A stretch of 40,684 bases of DNA, taken from assembly GCA_025965155.1 (NCBI GenBank), contig JAOPXN010000022.1, forward strand, positions 1 through 40,684, read 5' to 3'. Under the pieces are notes generated by a model. That model saw only the letters and a list, made by a program, of their open reading frames with translations. It was not told the DNA's origin and did not search any database. Within the stretch, counting starts at the first letter, position 1. Every line of letters starts with the position of its first letter. Made by a program: the position numbers and the translations under genes. Source of the DNA: Propionibacteriaceae bacterium (lineage in GTDB: Bacteria; Actinomycetota; Actinomycetes; Propionibacteriales; Propionibacteriaceae). Shown here one piece after another: positions 31,355 through 40,661 of this stretch.

Positions 31355-31561
31355 GTGGGTGGCGGGTGCATCCAAATCGACGCCACGGCGGAAGAACAGG
31401 TAACCAACTACCTGCGACGCCGCAGGTCTACCCCCCTCGACCAGCTGTTTCGGCGGGAAGGAGCGGCGACCTTGGCGCTGATCACCTGCGGCGGCCGATA
31501 CGATCGGGGCCTCGGATACCGCGACAACGTCATCGTCACCGCGGCACCTGAGCGACTGTGA
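31355..31561 (+). pseudogene. Class F sortase, 3' remnant
   Basis: A 68-codon frame whose last half is unmistakably the end of a class F sortase: LALITCGGRYDRGLGYRDNV, containing the catalytic cysteine (TC) and the following arginine region, then VIVTAAP. Upstream, RRRRSTPLDQLFRREG fits the family's preceding loop. The roughly 150 residues that would hold the membrane helix and catalytic histidine are missing, and the frame runs open back to the tRNA-Phe gene. Its stop overlaps the GTG of the sigma-factor frame. Best read as a sortase gene whose 5' part was lost at the tRNA boundary. Confidence 0.7.
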
Positions 31562-32160
31562 CCTCATCCGCTCTCCACCGAAAGGCGCCGCCCGTCGTGA
31601 CCGTCTCGCCGGACGACGATCCCGATGACCTGATCGAGCGCTTTCTGGCGGGTCAGGAGTCCGCCCTGGCGGAGATCTACCAACGCTGGTCGCCGCTGGT
31701 CTACAGCATCGCGCTGCGGTCCCTGGCAGACGTCGCCGAGGCGGAAGACGTAACTCAGAAGGTGTTCGTCGCAGCCTGGAGCGGGCGCGGCGGCTATCGT
31801 CCTGAGCGCGCAACACTTCCCGCCTGGCTGGTCGGTATCACCCGCAACAAGGTGGTTGATGCCCACAACGCCCGTACGAAACAGAGCCGGATCAAGTCCC
31901 AGCTCGCTGTGAACAACGACAACCGGACCGCTGAGGAACCGATGGATGTCGCCATGCGGCTGATAATCGCCGATGAGATCGCCCGGCTGGACGACATCCC
32001 GCAGCGGGTGCTCCGGATGGCTTTCTACGAAGACCTCACCCATGCGCAGATTGCGGAGCGGATGCAGCTGCCACCCGGCACGGTCAAGAGCCACATCCGC
32101 CGCAGCCTGTTGAAGCTTCGGAGCCGATTGGAGGTCCCCGCCGATGCATACGAATCCTGA
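31558..32160 (+). CDS. ECF-family RNA polymerase sigma factor
   Basis: 200 residues from the GTG at 31558; a second GTG at 31597 (VTVSPDDDPDD) is an equally plausible start. Sigma region 2 lies at about 27-105 (LIERFLAGQESALAEIYQRW, DVAEAEDVTQKVFVAAW) and region 4 at about 138-192 with a clear helix-turn-helix (LTHAQIAERMQLPPGTVKSHIRRSL). It resembles the SigK/ECF19 group that is paired with RskA-type anti-sigma factors. It would direct RNA polymerase to stress- or envelope-responsive promoters. It overlaps the anti-sigma gene by 17 nt, the usual coupled arrangement. Confidence 0.92.
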   Translation: MTSSALHRKAPPVVTVSPDDDPDDLIERFLAGQESALAEIYQRWSPLVYSIALRSLADVAEAEDVTQKVFVAAWSGRGGYRPERATLPAWLVGITRNKVVDAHNARTKQSRIKSQLAVNNDNRTAEEPMDVAMRLIIADEIARLDDIPQRVLRMAFYEDLTHAQIAERMQLPPGTVKSHIRRSLLKLRSRLEVPADAYES

Positions 32161-32881
32161 GCTGCTCGCGCTCCTCGCACTCGGCGAGGATGTCGGTAAC
32201 GCGGAGGAGCGCGCACACGTACGCAGCTGCCCGAAGTGTTCCACGGAGGTCGCCGAACTCGCCAAGCTGGCTGGGATCGGCCGTTCCGCCGGCGCCGAGG
32301 ACCTGCTGATGCCTCCCGCACCGCAGGTCTGGGACCGGGTCCGTGCCGAGCTAGCGTTCGCCGACAGCCCCTCCCTGGAGCGGACTGAGAGCACCGACCA
32401 GCCGGCCACCACTGTGTCCCCGGTGCCGGTACCTAGCCGGCCCGCCCGACGGAGCCTGCGTTGGATGGCGCTGGCCGCTGTGCTGGCCCTGATCGCCGGG
32501 TTTGGTATCGGCACCGGCTGGCAGCAGCTCCGGCAGCCGTCCCAGACGGTAATCGCCAAAGCCGACCTCAAGGCGTTCCCCAAGTATCCAGGCTCGAGCG
32601 GTTCCGCTTCGATCACCATTGACGAGGACGGAAACAAGTTCCTGGTGGTGAAGATCAGCACCCCTGACCAGGTGCAAGACCTGCAGGTGTGGATGATCAA
32701 CTCGGCCGGCGACGGGATGCGCGCGATGGGCTTCATCGACAGCGGTGGCGAACCACTCCCGCTTCCCCGCGACATGTCGCTGGTCCAGTTCCCGATCGTG
32801 GACGTGTCTGACGAGCCCCTCAACGACGCCAATCCGGCCCACTCGGGCAACACGGTGGTTCGCGGCACGCTCGATATCTGA
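32144..32881 (+). CDS. RskA-type transmembrane anti-sigma factor
   Basis: 245 residues, ATG inside the end of the sigma gene. The N-terminal zinc-binding anti-sigma motif HVRSCPKC (H25-x3-C29-x2-C32) would hold the sigma factor in the cytoplasm. One membrane helix is at about 106-126. The external C-terminal domain (about 135-245) matches the RskA family (FLVVKISTPDQVQDLQVWMI, GEPLPLP). Signals probably release the sigma factor through regulated proteolysis of this protein. The target regulon is not visible in the window. Confidence 0.93.
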   Translation: MHTNPELLALLALGEDVGNAEERAHVRSCPKCSTEVAELAKLAGIGRSAGAEDLLMPPAPQVWDRVRAELAFADSPSLERTESTDQPATTVSPVPVPSRPARRSLRWMALAAVLALIAGFGIGTGWQQLRQPSQTVIAKADLKAFPKYPGSSGSASITIDEDGNKFLVVKISTPDQVQDLQVWMINSAGDGMRAMGFIDSGGEPLPLPRDMSLVQFPIVDVSDEPLNDANPAHSGNTVVRGTLDI

Positions 32882-32954
32882 GCAGGGCGAGGGCCGCGCT
32901 CATGGTGGAGTGGCTCAGCGGTGCCGGTGGATCCCGGAACCGCCGGTGGGCCGC

Positions 32955-34571
32955 TCAGCCGTTGGATGGCGACGCGAGGAGCCAGACACATTCGTCTGCC
33001 TCGACCGCACGGTGACGTGTGGATCGGGGCTCGGAGCGGCTGGACACCAAGACCTCGGTCCCGCTCGGTAGCGGCCACGGCTGCCCACCGATGTTGCAGA
33101 TGATCCGTACCGGCCCGCGCCTAAAGACCAGCACCCGGGAACCCGGCTCGCTCTCCCAGGTCAGCTCGCCGTTCCCGAGTCCCAGCTCCCGGCGTCGGGT
33201 GAGGGCGGTGATGTACATCTGCAGGGTCGACGTCTCCGAGATCTCCTGCAGGTCGCGCGCGTAGGACTCGTAGTCCGCCGGCTGGGGCAGCCAGGTGCCG
33301 CCCATCCCGCCGAAGCCAAAAGCCATGGCCGTGGACACCCAGGGCAGCGGCACCCGGGCACCGTCGCGGCCCTTCTCGGTGTAGTTCTTCCGCACCCAGT
33401 TAGGGTCCTGACGGAAGTCGTCCGGCATCTGGGTGGACTCGGGCAGTCCCAGCTCCTCGCCCTGATACAGGTACGCCGAGCCGGGCAGTGCGAGCATCAG
33501 CAGCGTCGCCGCGCGGGCACGACGCAGCCCCAGCTCACGGTCGGGCTGCGGATCGTCGGCACCAATTCCGCCGGTCGGTTGGTAGTCCGGGTATCCCAAC
33601 CGGCTCGCGTGCCGGACCACGTCATGGTTGGACAGGACCCAGGTGGCCGGTGCCCCCACCGAGCCGTACTGCTGGAGCGACTCCTCGATCACCCGACGCA
33701 GCGCGGGCGCGCTCCACGGCGTGTTCAGGTAGGGGAAGTTGAACGCCTGGTGCATCTCGTCCGGGCGGACGTAGCGGATGGCACGCGGGACAGGCACATT
33801 GGCCTCCGCGCAGAGTACTCGCGGCCGGCTGCGGTCCTGTGCTGTGTAGGAGTCAAGAATCGCGCGCCAGGAACGGTAGATCTCGTGCACACCATCCTGG
33901 TCCCAGTACGGCGCCGACAGTTTGGCGTGCGGTGACAAGGGATCGTCGGCAAAGTCGGGGAAGGACGGGTCCTTGATCAGCCCGTGCGCGACGTCGACCC
34001 GGAAACCGTCCACCTCCCGGTCGAGCCAGAACCGCAGCACCTGCTCGAACAGCTGCCGTACGTCAGCGGAGTGCCAGTTCAGGTCGGGCTGGGCGGCGTC
34101 GTACAAATGCAGGTACCACTGTCCATCGGGCACCTGGGTCCAGGCGCTGCCGCCGAAGACACTCAACCAGTCCGTCGGCTTGTCTGCGAACAGGTAGCGG
34201 CTGCGCTCGGGGCTTCCCGGGCCGGCTGCCAGGGCGGCCTGGAACCAGGGATGAGCACTGGACGTGTGGTTCGGCACCAGGTCGATGATCACCCGCAGCC
34301 CGAGCTCATGGGCCCGCGACACCATCTGGTCGAAGTCGTCCAGCGTCCCGAAGATGGGGTCGATATCGCAGTAGTCGGCGACGTCGTACCCCGCATCGGC
34401 CTGCGGTGAGGTGTAGACCGGCGAAAGCCACACCGCATCGACGCCGAGCGAACGCAACGACCCCAGCCGTTCCGTGATGCCCGGCAGGTCACCGATGCCG
34501 TCGGCGTTGGAGTCGGCGAAGGACCGCGGGTAGATCTGATAGATCACCGCGGTCCGCCACCAGTCCTGCAC
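32955..34571 (-). CDS. GH13 alpha-glucosidase / oligo-glucosidase
   Basis: 538 residues, GTG start (MQDWWRTAVIYQIYPRSF). A GH13 TIM barrel with region I DLVPNHTSS, region II GFRVDVAHG (nucleophile D193), region III CAEANV (acid/base E256), and region IV LSNHDVV (stabiliser D317). The N-terminal DGIGDLPGITERLG loop marks the oligo-1,6-glucosidase/alpha-glucosidase subgroup. There is no signal peptide, so it acts on imported maltose-, isomaltose- or trehalose-type sugars in the cytoplasm. It starts 3 nt after the stop of the NADH dehydrogenase gene, so it is probably co-transcribed. The sigma/anti-sigma pair converges on its 3' end. Confidence 0.95.
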   Translation of the reverse strand: MQDWWRTAVIYQIYPRSFADSNADGIGDLPGITERLGSLRSLGVDAVWLSPVYTSPQADAGYDVADYCDIDPIFGTLDDFDQMVSRAHELGLRVIIDLVPNHTSSAHPWFQAALAAGPGSPERSRYLFADKPTDWLSVFGGSAWTQVPDGQWYLHLYDAAQPDLNWHSADVRQLFEQVLRFWLDREVDGFRVDVAHGLIKDPSFPDFADDPLSPHAKLSAPYWDQDGVHEIYRSWRAILDSYTAQDRSRPRVLCAEANVPVPRAIRYVRPDEMHQAFNFPYLNTPWSAPALRRVIEESLQQYGSVGAPATWVLSNHDVVRHASRLGYPDYQPTGGIGADDPQPDRELGLRRARAATLLMLALPGSAYLYQGEELGLPESTQMPDDFRQDPNWVRKNYTEKGRDGARVPLPWVSTAMAFGFGGMGGTWLPQPADYESYARDLQEISETSTLQMYITALTRRRELGLGNGELTWESEPGSRVLVFRRGPVRIICNIGGQPWPLPSGTEVLVSSRSEPRSTRHRAVEADECVWLLASPSNG

Positions 34572-34574
34572 GGC

Positions 34575-35843
34575 TCAGGTGCGCCTAATCGCTCGCAGCT
34601 TGGGTGTCTCCGCGACATCGCCGACAATCACGCCGGACCGGCCCAGGCCGACATAGCGGACGGCGAGGTTGATCAGCGTCTGGATCCGGTTCCGGTTGCC
34701 CAGCAGGAACAGGATGTGCAGGGCGATCCAGCCCAGCCACGCGACCAAGCCGGTGATCTTGAGGCCGTTGGGCGTCTGCAGAACCGCGTCTGCGCGGCCG
34801 ATCGTAGCCATGGTTCCCTTGTTGTGGTACGAGAACGGCTCCGTCGGCTGCTCACGATGCAGGTTGAGGATCTGCTTGGCTGCGTGCCTGCCCATCTGAA
34901 TCGCCGGCTGCGCCAGCTGCGGCAGCGGGTTGTCGACGATGATGCTGGCGTCACCGGCAGCGAAGATGCGGTCGTCGTTGGTCGTCCGCAGGTCTGAGTT
35001 GACCTCGATCCGCCCACCGCGACCCAGAGGCAGGCCCCATTCCCGCAACGCGGAGTTACCGGAGACACCTGCTGCCCAGATGACCAGGTCGACCGGCATT
35101 GAGCTGCCGTCTCTGAAATCCACCTTGTCGGCATGCACCTGGGAGATCGCGGTTCGCAACCGGACGTCGACTCCGCGCTTGACCAGCTCCCGCAACGTGT
35201 ACTTACGCAGCTTGTCGTCAAATGGTGCGAGCAGATGCTCCCCCATCTCGACCAGCACAACATGGACCAGCGCCGGATTGAGCTCGGGATACACCTTCGG
35301 GATGGCGTTACTTCTCAGCTCGGCGAGCTGGCCAGCCATCTCGACGCCGGTGGCCCCGCCACCCGCCACGACGATGGTGAACCCACCGGTGTGCGGGTCT
35401 GACATCCCGGCGATGGTCTCGATGCCGCCGAAGATGGTGTCGCGTACCTTGAGCGCCTCAGCCCTGGTGTACATCGACATGGTGTACTCGGCCGCCCCGG
35501 GGATACCGAAGTGGTTGGTGGTGATGCCGTTCGCCACGATCAGGTAGTCGTAGCCGATGTTGACGCCGTCATCGCAGAGCACCTGACGGGCATCATGGTC
35601 GATGCCGACCACGGTCGCGCACCGGAAACGCACGTGGCGCCGCGCACTGAAATAGCGCAGCGAGTAGGTGATGTCACCGGCGTTGAGCCCACCGGTGGCG
35701 ACCTGGTACAGCAGCGGTTGGAAAGTGTTGTACGGGTGCCGGTCAAGCAGCGTCACCCGGAAGCCTTCCTTTGCCAGTTGGTCGGTCGCGTTCAGGCCGG
35801 CGAAGCCAGCGCCCAGTACAACAACATGAGGCATCTCAGTCAC
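34575..35843 (-). CDS. ndh: Type II NADH:quinone dehydrogenase
   Basis: 422 residues from the GTG at 35843 (VTEMPHVVVLGAGFAGL); an ATG at 35834 is an alternative. Upstream in-frame sequence is not protein-like for this family. The FAD Rossmann motif GAGFAGLNATDQLAK is at the N-terminus, the NADH-binding VVAGGGATGVEMAGQLAEL in the middle, and the second FAD motif IFAAGDAS near 285. The C-terminal hydrophobic segment (LVAWLGWIALHILFLLG) attaches the enzyme to the membrane. It passes electrons from NADH to menaquinone without pumping protons. It lies 58 nt downstream of the alpha/beta hydrolase gene. Confidence 0.93.
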   Translation of the reverse strand: MTEMPHVVVLGAGFAGLNATDQLAKEGFRVTLLDRHPYNTFQPLLYQVATGGLNAGDITYSLRYFSARRHVRFRCATVVGIDHDARQVLCDDGVNIGYDYLIVANGITTNHFGIPGAAEYTMSMYTRAEALKVRDTIFGGIETIAGMSDPHTGGFTIVVAGGGATGVEMAGQLAELRSNAIPKVYPELNPALVHVVLVEMGEHLLAPFDDKLRKYTLRELVKRGVDVRLRTAISQVHADKVDFRDGSSMPVDLVIWAAGVSGNSALREWGLPLGRGGRIEVNSDLRTTNDDRIFAAGDASIIVDNPLPQLAQPAIQMGRHAAKQILNLHREQPTEPFSYHNKGTMATIGRADAVLQTPNGLKITGLVAWLGWIALHILFLLGNRNRIQTLINLAVRYVGLGRSGVIVGDVAETPKLRAIRRT

Positions 35844-35901
35844 GGGCTCATTCTGGCAGTGACCGACGTCATACGGGAAGCCGCCTCCCCAACTTCTCGG
35901 A

Positions 35902-36861
35902 CTACCGGACGTAGGCGCCGACCCAGCGGGTGATCTCATCGAGCGCCTGTGCACGGACGGGAGCCGCCGACAGCACCAGGTCGTGTACCCCCTCGGCGAC
36001 CCGGACGATGGTGACATGCCGCCCTAGCCGCGGCGCCCGGTTGGCTATCTGCTCGACATCCAGCACGGTGTCCACCCCCCGAAGGCCCTCATGCCAGCGA
36101 CGCGCGAAGCTGCTGGCGGTCGAACACAGCACCAGCACCGGCATCGGGAGGCCCAGGCCGAGCGCCACCCGTTGGTGCCCGATCAGAACGGCGCGCAGCC
36201 AGCCGACTCTGATCGGTGGCGACGGAGTGAACTTCAGATCAAGGTCGTAGTCCCACTCACCTCCGTAGGAGGCGTGCAGCGCGCGGGCGTAGAAGCCGGG
36301 ATCGGGCAGCCGCAGCACGGTGGTGGCAAGGCTGCTGCCCAGCCGCTCGATCACCGGCGCGCCGATGGCACGCACCATGGCTGACCCCTGCAGGTCGAGC
36401 CATGGGGAGTTCAGCACCAGACCACGGACCCGGTCCGGATGCCGGGCAGCCCACAAGGCCGTGACCAGCCCGCCCGTGGAGTGACCCATCAGGACGAGTT
36501 CGTCGTGATGGGCTGCGATCAGGTCAGCCGCCGCCGACAGCTCCAGGTCGTAGTCCTCCAGGTCGGTGATGAAGCCCGGAAACTGGCCGACTCGCAGGCT
36601 GCGGCCGTACCGGCGCAGGTCGATGGCGTAGAAGTCGAACCCTGCCTCGGCCCAGGCGTCAGCGAGGTGCGCCTGGAAGAAGTAGTCGTTCCAGCCATGG
36701 ACGTACAGCACCGCGCGGCGTGACGGCTCAGCCGCAATCCGGCGGACCAGGGTCGCCACCAGCTCAGTGTCAGCCGGCTCCCCGACCGCGGCCAGCGCCC
36801 CGGGCAGTGGCAGATCGGTGGTCTCGTAGCCCTCCAGGAAGTCGGCGTGCCAGGTGGTCAC
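35902..36861 (-). CDS. Alpha/beta hydrolase (serine aminopeptidase S33 / lysophospholipase-like)
   Basis: 319 residues, GTG start. The fold is shown by YVHGWNDYF (oxyanion-hole HGW, about 54-62), AIDLRRYGRS, the nucleophile elbow GHSTGG (S128), and the C-terminal GVHDLVLS with H293. It resembles the monoglyceride-lipase/lysophospholipase group; the substrate is not predictable. No signal peptide. It sits between the DUF4870 gene (42 nt upstream) and ndh in a same-strand run. Confidence 0.88.
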   Translation of the reverse strand: MTTWHADFLEGYETTDLPLPGALAAVGEPADTELVATLVRRIAAEPSRRAVLYVHGWNDYFFQAHLADAWAEAGFDFYAIDLRRYGRSLRVGQFPGFITDLEDYDLELSAAADLIAAHHDELVLMGHSTGGLVTALWAARHPDRVRGLVLNSPWLDLQGSAMVRAIGAPVIERLGSSLATTVLRLPDPGFYARALHASYGGEWDYDLDLKFTPSPPIRVGWLRAVLIGHQRVALGLGLPMPVLVLCSTASSFARRWHEGLRGVDTVLDVEQIANRAPRLGRHVTIVRVAEGVHDLVLSAAPVRAQALDEITRWVGAYVR

Positions 36862-36903
36862 GGCTCAACTCTGGCAGATCGCCGTGCACGTCCGGGGTAG
36901 GTG

Positions 36904-37674
36904 CTACTTGATCAGCCGCCAGTTCACTGGATACCGGTAGAACTCTCCCTTGTTGGCTGCGAGCGCTGCCAGGATGCACAGCACCAACCCGGCGACGAAC
37001 ACCGCCGGCAGCAACACCAGACCGACCAGAAACACGATCAGCAACGAGCAGACGACCTGGGCCAGGCTGTACAGGATGGAGAAGTTGAGCGCCTCAATCG
37101 CGTTGTCCTTCAGCCACACGCTGCGGTCCTTGAAGACCAGGTAGATGACCAGCGGTCCGATGAACCCAAGAAAGGGGATCGAGGCGTGCGCCAGCGTGGC
37201 CCAGAGCCGCTCGTCGCTCGATGACAGCGGCTGCTGCCCCGAGGCCTGCACCTGGCCGGGATACTGCCGCTGAGGATAACCGCCGGGCACGTTCTGCCGC
37301 TGGGGGTCGTAGCCCGCCTGCCCGTACTGGCCCCCCTGCCCGTACTGGCCGCCAGCCCCGTACTGACCGGGCTGGCCATAGCTCGGCTCCTGGCCATAGT
37401 GCTGCTGGCCGTACCCCTGCTGCTGGCCGTAGCCGGTCTGCGGTGTGCCCTGCTGCCCGTACGGTGGTTGGCTCCGCTCCGGATCCGGGGACGGGTCCGG
37501 AGCCCACCCGGCGCCAGCCGGGTCGACAGAGTCCGGACCGGACGGTCCGGTCGGGCTGGACCCGGCGGTGTCTGGTCCGACTCCTGGCTCCGACCTCGGG
37601 GGCACACCTCGCTCGGACGGCGTGCTCGAGGCCGGTCGGCCCGGCTCGGCGGACTCTTCAGGATTCTGGCTCAT
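36904..37674 (-). CDS. DUF4870 membrane protein with Gly/Tyr/Gln-rich N-terminus
   Basis: 256 residues. Residues 1 to about 150 are low complexity: acidic and proline-rich at first, then repeated YGQ units (such as YGQQQGYGQQHYGQ). Residues about 152-256 are a DUF4870 domain with three membrane helices (WATLAHASIPFLGFIGPLVI; FSILYSLAQVVCSLLIVFLV; a third ending LAALAANKG). The role of DUF4870 is unknown; the disordered tail would be cytoplasmic and may drive self-association. It follows the DUF3073 gene by 39 nt. Confidence 0.9.
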   Translation of the reverse strand: MSQNPEESAEPGRPASSTPSERGVPPRSEPGVGPDTAGSSPTGPSGPDSVDPAGAGWAPDPSPDPERSQPPYGQQGTPQTGYGQQQGYGQQHYGQEPSYGQPGQYGAGGQYGQGGQYGQAGYDPQRQNVPGGYPQRQYPGQVQASGQQPLSSSDERLWATLAHASIPFLGFIGPLVIYLVFKDRSVWLKDNAIEALNFSILYSLAQVVCSLLIVFLVGLVLLPAVFVAGLVLCILAALAANKGEFYRYPVNWRLIK

Positions 37675-37713
37675 GCCATCAGGCTAGAGCCTCACCAACC
37701 TGAGCGGAGTGAA

Positions 37714-37935
37714 CTATCCGGACTTACGGAGCTCTTCGTAACCTTCGTCCGGAGGCGAGTCGACTTGGTCGTCGCTGTACTCCTCTGCTAGCTCTGCATA
37801 AGCAGCCGGCACCTCGTAGTCGTCGGAACTGCCTCGAAGTTCTCGCTCCAGCGACGTGAAGTCCGTCTCGAAAGACCGGTACTTGAGTTCGCGGGCAACC
37901 TTCGTCTGCTTTGCCTTCGCACGGCCGCGCCCCAT
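37714..37935 (-). CDS. DUF3073 family small protein
   Basis: 73 residues. The start MGRGRAKAKQTKVARELKYR is the family signature, so the ATG at 37935 is chosen over one seven codons upstream; AGGGGG lies about 10 nt before it. A basic N-terminus, acidic C-terminus and small size are typical. Function is unknown. The position immediately after purM is the standard actinobacterial arrangement. Confidence 0.95.
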   Translation of the reverse strand: MGRGRAKAKQTKVARELKYRSFETDFTSLERELRGSSDDYEVPAAYAELAEEYSDDQVDSPPDEGYEELRKSG

Positions 37936-38052
37936 ATCGGGTCGACCCCCTCGCATTTGTCCGCCAGCGGGCTAGCCGCGGCTCAGGATGGTTATTGTCG
38001 TGAGACACAGGCTACCCAATGCGGGCAAGGCTGCAAATCGCAGGGCTATAGA

Positions 38053-39120
38053 TCAGCGCGGGTGTTGCCCGATCAGGCTCACAGCGGGGCGGTCGGACGA
38101 GCCGTCAGCGGCGCGGACGGCACCGGCCACCCATGCCTTCAGATCCCGCTCCGCGAGCAACGCGATGGCCGCGTCCGCCTCACTGGGCGGCAGGATGGCG
38201 ACCATTCCGACGCCCATATTGAGGGTCGCCTCGAGGTCGGGCTGGGAGACGTTCCCAACGGACTGGACCACATCGAAGATGGGGTCGGGCCGCCAGCTGG
38301 ACCGGTCGAGGTCGACCTGGACGCCGTTCGGTACGACCCGCGCAAGGTTGTTCGCGAGCCCGCCGCCGGTGATGTGGCTCATTGCATGGACCTCGACCGC
38401 GTCGATCAGCGCCAGGCAGTCCCGGGCGTAGACCCGGGTCGGCACCAGCAGCTCCTCACCGAGCGTACGGCCCAGCTCGGCCACGTCTCGGTCCAGGGAC
38501 CAACCGGCCTGGTTCAGCAGGACGTGCCGCACCAGCGAGTAGCCGTTGGAGTGTAGCCCGGACGAAGCCATGGCCAGCACGACGTCACCGGGAACCACCC
38601 GGTCGGCGCTGAGGATGCGGTCCCGTTCCACTACCCCGGTGGCGGCGCCCGCCACGTCGTACTCGTCGGCGCCCAGCAGTCCGGGGTGCTCGGCGGTCTC
38701 GCCGCCCAGCAAAGCGCAGCCCGCCTGCACACAGGCCTCCGCGATCCCCTTGACGATCGCCGCGATCCGGTGCGGGTCGACCTTGCCGCAGGCGATGTAG
38801 TCGGTCATGAACAACGGCTCGGCGCCGCAGACGACCAGGTCGTCGACGACCATGCCAACCAGGTCGATACCGATCGTGTCGTGGACTCCCATCGCCTGCG
38901 CGATGGCGACCTTGGTCCCCACCCCGTCGGTGGAGGTGGCAAGCACCGGTGAGCGGTAGCGCGCGATCCGGCTCGCGTCGAACAGACCGGCGAAACCGCC
39001 GATGCCGCCAAGCACCTCCGGGCGGCGGGTCTTGCCGACCCACTCCTTCATCAGATCGACAGCACGGTCACCCGCCTCGATGTCCACACCGGCGGCCGCG
39101 TAAGCCGACTTCTGCGTCAT
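38053..39120 (-). CDS. purM: Phosphoribosylformylglycinamidine cyclo-ligase (AIR synthetase)
   Basis: 355 residues from the ATG at 39120 (MTQKSAYAAAGVDIEAGDRA), which overlaps the purF stop by 4 nt; longer in-frame readings run into purF and are not family-like. PurM motifs: VLATSTDGVGTKVAIAQ, GIDLVGMVVDDLVVCGAEPL, GGETAEHPGL, and HITGGGLANNLARVVP. It catalyses ATP-dependent closure of the imidazole ring of FGAM to AIR, the fifth step of purine synthesis. Cytoplasmic dimer. It is translationally coupled to purF. Confidence 0.98.
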   Translation of the reverse strand: MTQKSAYAAAGVDIEAGDRAVDLMKEWVGKTRRPEVLGGIGGFAGLFDASRIARYRSPVLATSTDGVGTKVAIAQAMGVHDTIGIDLVGMVVDDLVVCGAEPLFMTDYIACGKVDPHRIAAIVKGIAEACVQAGCALLGGETAEHPGLLGADEYDVAGAATGVVERDRILSADRVVPGDVVLAMASSGLHSNGYSLVRHVLLNQAGWSLDRDVAELGRTLGEELLVPTRVYARDCLALIDAVEVHAMSHITGGGLANNLARVVPNGVQVDLDRSSWRPDPIFDVVQSVGNVSQPDLEATLNMGVGMVAILPPSEADAAIALLAERDLKAWVAGAVRAADGSSDRPAVSLIGQHPR

Positions 39121-40661
39121 GGGCGGGTCAGGGCGTCTTCGGCGCCTACTCCGACAGCCGACGTAGCCAACCCGTCGACGTCGGTCCGCGCGGTATCCGG
39201 CAGGGCGGTCTTGCCGAGCCGCTCGCTCAGGGGCAGCTCGACCGGGTAGACCCCGTCGAAGCAGGCCCGGCAGAGGTCGTTCTTGGGCACCTCGGACGCG
39301 GCCACCAGACCGTCCAGGGAGACGTAGCCCAGGGAATCGGCACCGATCGAGCGGCAGATCTCGTCGGTGTTCAGGCCGGTCGCGATCAACTCGGCGCGGC
39401 TGGCGAAGTCGATGCCGTAGAAGCAGGGCCACTTCACCGGCGGTGAGGAGATCCGGACGTGGATCTCGCGGGCCCCGGCCTCACGCAGCATCCGGATCAG
39501 CGCCCGCTGGGTGTTGCCGCGGACGATCGAGTCGTCGACGACCACCAGTCGCTTGCCGGCGATGACGTCCCGCAGCGGGTTGAGCTTGAGACGGATGCCG
39601 AGCTGTCGGATGGTCTGGCTCGGCTGGATGAAGGTACGGCCGACGTAGGAGTTCTTCACCAGGCCCTGCCCGTACGGGATGCCGGACTGCTCGGCGTAGC
39701 CGATGGCCGCCGGAGTCCCGGACTCGGGTACGGGGATGACCAAATCAGCCTCGGCCGGGAACTCTCGTGCCAGTGTCCGACCCACCTCGACCCGGACCGA
39801 GTGCAGCCGTTTGCCGGAGATAGTGGTGTCCGGCCGGGCCAGGTAGACGAACTCGAAGAGACAACCCTTGGGCTCGGGCTTGGCGAAATGCCGGGTACGC
39901 AGGCCCGAGGCGTCGATGGCGATCAGCTCGCCCGGCTCAACTTCACGGATGAAGGAGGCGCCGACGATGTCCAGGGCGGCGGTCTCACTGGCGACGACCC
40001 AGCCGCGTTCGAGCCTGCCTAGCACCAGCGGACGGATACCCTGCGGGTCACGGGCCGCGTAGAGGGTGTCCTCGTCCATGAAGACCAGGCTGAAAGCACC
40101 TTTGAGGTGCGGAAGCACCTCGGCAGCCGCCTGCTCCATGGTCAGTCCGGGATAGGTCGACATCAGCGCCGTGATCAAGGAGGTGTCGTTGGTGGCCTCG
40201 GAGGACAGCGCGCCCGGGGTGAGGGAGTCGCCGGGCTGGTCCCGCTCCCCCAGCCAGCTCTCCAGCTCGACAGTGTTGGTCAGGTTGCCGTTGTGGGCCA
40301 GGGCCAGACCACCGGAGGCGGTGGGACGGAACGTCGGTTGTGCGTTCTTCCACACACTGGCGCCCGTGGTGGAGTAACGGGTGTGGCCGATAGCGAGGTG
40401 CCCACGGAGCGAGTTCAGGGTCGACTCGTCAAACACCTGGGACACCAGCCCCATGTCCTTGAACACCATAATCTGGGAACCGTTGCTGACCGCGATACCG
40501 GCCGACTCCTGGCCCCGGTGTTGCAGGGCGTAGAGCCCGAAGTAGCTGAGTTTGGCCACTTCCTCGCCAGGGGCCCAGACGCCGAACACTCCACAGGCGT
40601 CTTGCGGGCTACGGTCATGGGGGTCTAGGTCGTTGGTCAGGCGACCATCTGCGCGTGCCAC
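39117..40661 (-). CDS. purF: Amidophosphoribosyltransferase (glutamine PRPP amidotransferase)
   Basis: 514 residues, GTG start near the window end. A short propeptide precedes the Ntn nucleophile C23 in DACGVFGVW. The glutaminase domain shows LQHRGQESAG, IGHTRYSTTG and HNGNLTN. The phosphoribosyltransferase domain has the PRPP loop LVVVDDSIVRGNTQ. Cysteines in WPCFYGID and LCRACFDGVYP fit the [4Fe-4S] cluster of the Bacillus-type enzyme. It commits PRPP to purine synthesis by making phosphoribosylamine. Its promoter would lie beyond the window. Confidence 0.98.
   Translation of the reverse strand: MARADGRLTNDLDPHDRSPQDACGVFGVWAPGEEVAKLSYFGLYALQHRGQESAGIAVSNGSQIMVFKDMGLVSQVFDESTLNSLRGHLAIGHTRYSTTGASVWKNAQPTFRPTASGGLALAHNGNLTNTVELESWLGERDQPGDSLTPGALSSEATNDTSLITALMSTYPGLTMEQAAAEVLPHLKGAFSLVFMDEDTLYAARDPQGIRPLVLGRLERGWVVASETAALDIVGASFIREVEPGELIAIDASGLRTRHFAKPEPKGCLFEFVYLARPDTTISGKRLHSVRVEVGRTLAREFPAEADLVIPVPESGTPAAIGYAEQSGIPYGQGLVKNSYVGRTFIQPSQTIRQLGIRLKLNPLRDVIAGKRLVVVDDSIVRGNTQRALIRMLREAGAREIHVRISSPPVKWPCFYGIDFASRAELIATGLNTDEICRSIGADSLGYVSLDGLVAASEVPKNDLCRACFDGVYPVELPLSERLGKTALPDTARTDVDGLATSAVGVGAEDALTRP

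Noticed and set aside
37290-37460. Repeat-like DNA resembling a tandem array or CRISPR
   Set aside because: It is the coding sequence for the YGQ-rich tail of the DUF4870 protein; units are irregular and in frame, with no spacers.
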